Source of the DNA: Planctomycetota bacterium
GTDB lineage: Bacteria > Planctomycetota > Phycisphaerae > Sedimentisphaerales > Anaerohalosphaeraceae
DNA: 5,441 nt
Assembly (NCBI GenBank): GCA_003644215.1
Contig: QNBU01000087.1
Span: 1 to 5,441 of the forward strand
Direction: 5' to 3'
The notes beneath the pieces were generated by a model that saw nothing but the letters and a program-made list of their open reading frames with translations, did no database searches and was not told the DNA's origin. The position numbers and the translations under genes were made by a program. This document shows positions 5,358 through 5,441 of the stretch, in pieces. Within the stretch, counting starts at the first letter, position 1. Every line of letters starts with the position of its first letter.

Positions 5358-5441
5358 ATGAATTTTGACGTGAGCGAAATCAGTAGGCTGATGAAAGAAG
5401 GGGTCAGGAGGTACAAGACAAAGGTCGATATGGCCCAAGCC
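5358..5441 (+). CDS. atpA: ATP synthase F1 subunit alpha, N-terminal fragment (runs off the window)
   Basis: The ATG at 5358 opens a frame that stays open to the window edge (28 codons). The peptide starts MNFDVSEISRLMKEGVRRY and continues KTKVDMAQA. It matches the alpha subunit opening, in which an EIS...I/L-K-x-x-I-x-x-Y helix precedes a K-V-D-V-x-E-x-G strand. This N-terminal helix is the part that binds delta, whose gene ends 15 nt upstream. The position after atpH is the standard place for atpA. The ribosome binding site is weak (TTGAG, 5345-5349, 8 nt before the start, or GAGAG just before it), so translation may be coupled to atpH. The nucleotide-binding domain lies beyond the window, so catalytic residues cannot be judged. 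Confidence 0.9.
   Translation, partial: MNFDVSEISRLMKEGVRRYKTKVDMAQA

Overview
The window carries the upstream half of an F-type ATP synthase operon, with every gene on the + strand. The order is: the 3' end of nadD, a gene for an exported HEAT-repeat protein, then atpZ-atpI-atpB-atpE-atpF-atpH and the first 28 codons of atpA. The separate two-helix AtpZ plus four-helix AtpI, a single subunit b with what looks like a cleavable signal peptide, a secreted HEAT-repeat protein next door, and a palindromic intergenic element built of GGCACGG/CCGTGCC arms together suggest a Gram-negative-type bacterium. My best guess is Planctomycetota (Phycisphaerae-like). That assignment is inference from style; no marker gene here settles it.

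Layout. Positions 3-185 are the C-terminus of nicotinate-nucleotide adenylyltransferase (NadD). Positions 186-352 are a non-coding leader with a near-consensus sigma70-type promoter (TTGACG, 17-nt spacer, TATAAT) and a 9-bp inverted repeat just downstream of the predicted start site. Positions 353-2122 encode the 589-residue HEAT-repeat protein of unknown function. Positions 2121-2203 are a compact palindromic element with two perfect hairpins and matching ends, lying between the HEAT gene and atpZ. From 2221 onward the ATP synthase genes are tightly packed, with overlaps at atpZ/atpI (4 nt) and atpI/atpB (32 nt). The only larger gap (65 nt) lies before atpE, which also has the strongest ribosome binding site, as expected for a subunit needed in many copies.

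How the genes work together. AtpB (a), AtpE (c) and AtpF (b) form the membrane F0 motor and stator. AtpH (delta) ties the b stalk to the catalytic F1 head that begins with AtpA. AtpZ and AtpI are accessory membrane proteins linked to c-ring assembly or Mg2+ supply. The key residues are intact: Arg199 in subunit a and Glu91 in subunit c. The c-subunit lacks the residues typical of Na+ binding, so proton coupling is most likely. Whether the HEAT protein has anything to do with the ATP synthase is unknown. It shares the strand, and no clear terminator separates it from atpZ, so co-transcription is possible.

I do not see a new defence, mobile or biosynthetic system. The points most worth checking are the palindromic element, the N-terminal extension and possible second start of AtpE, the exported form of AtpF, the promoter/operator region before the HEAT gene, and a possible internal promoter in atpI.
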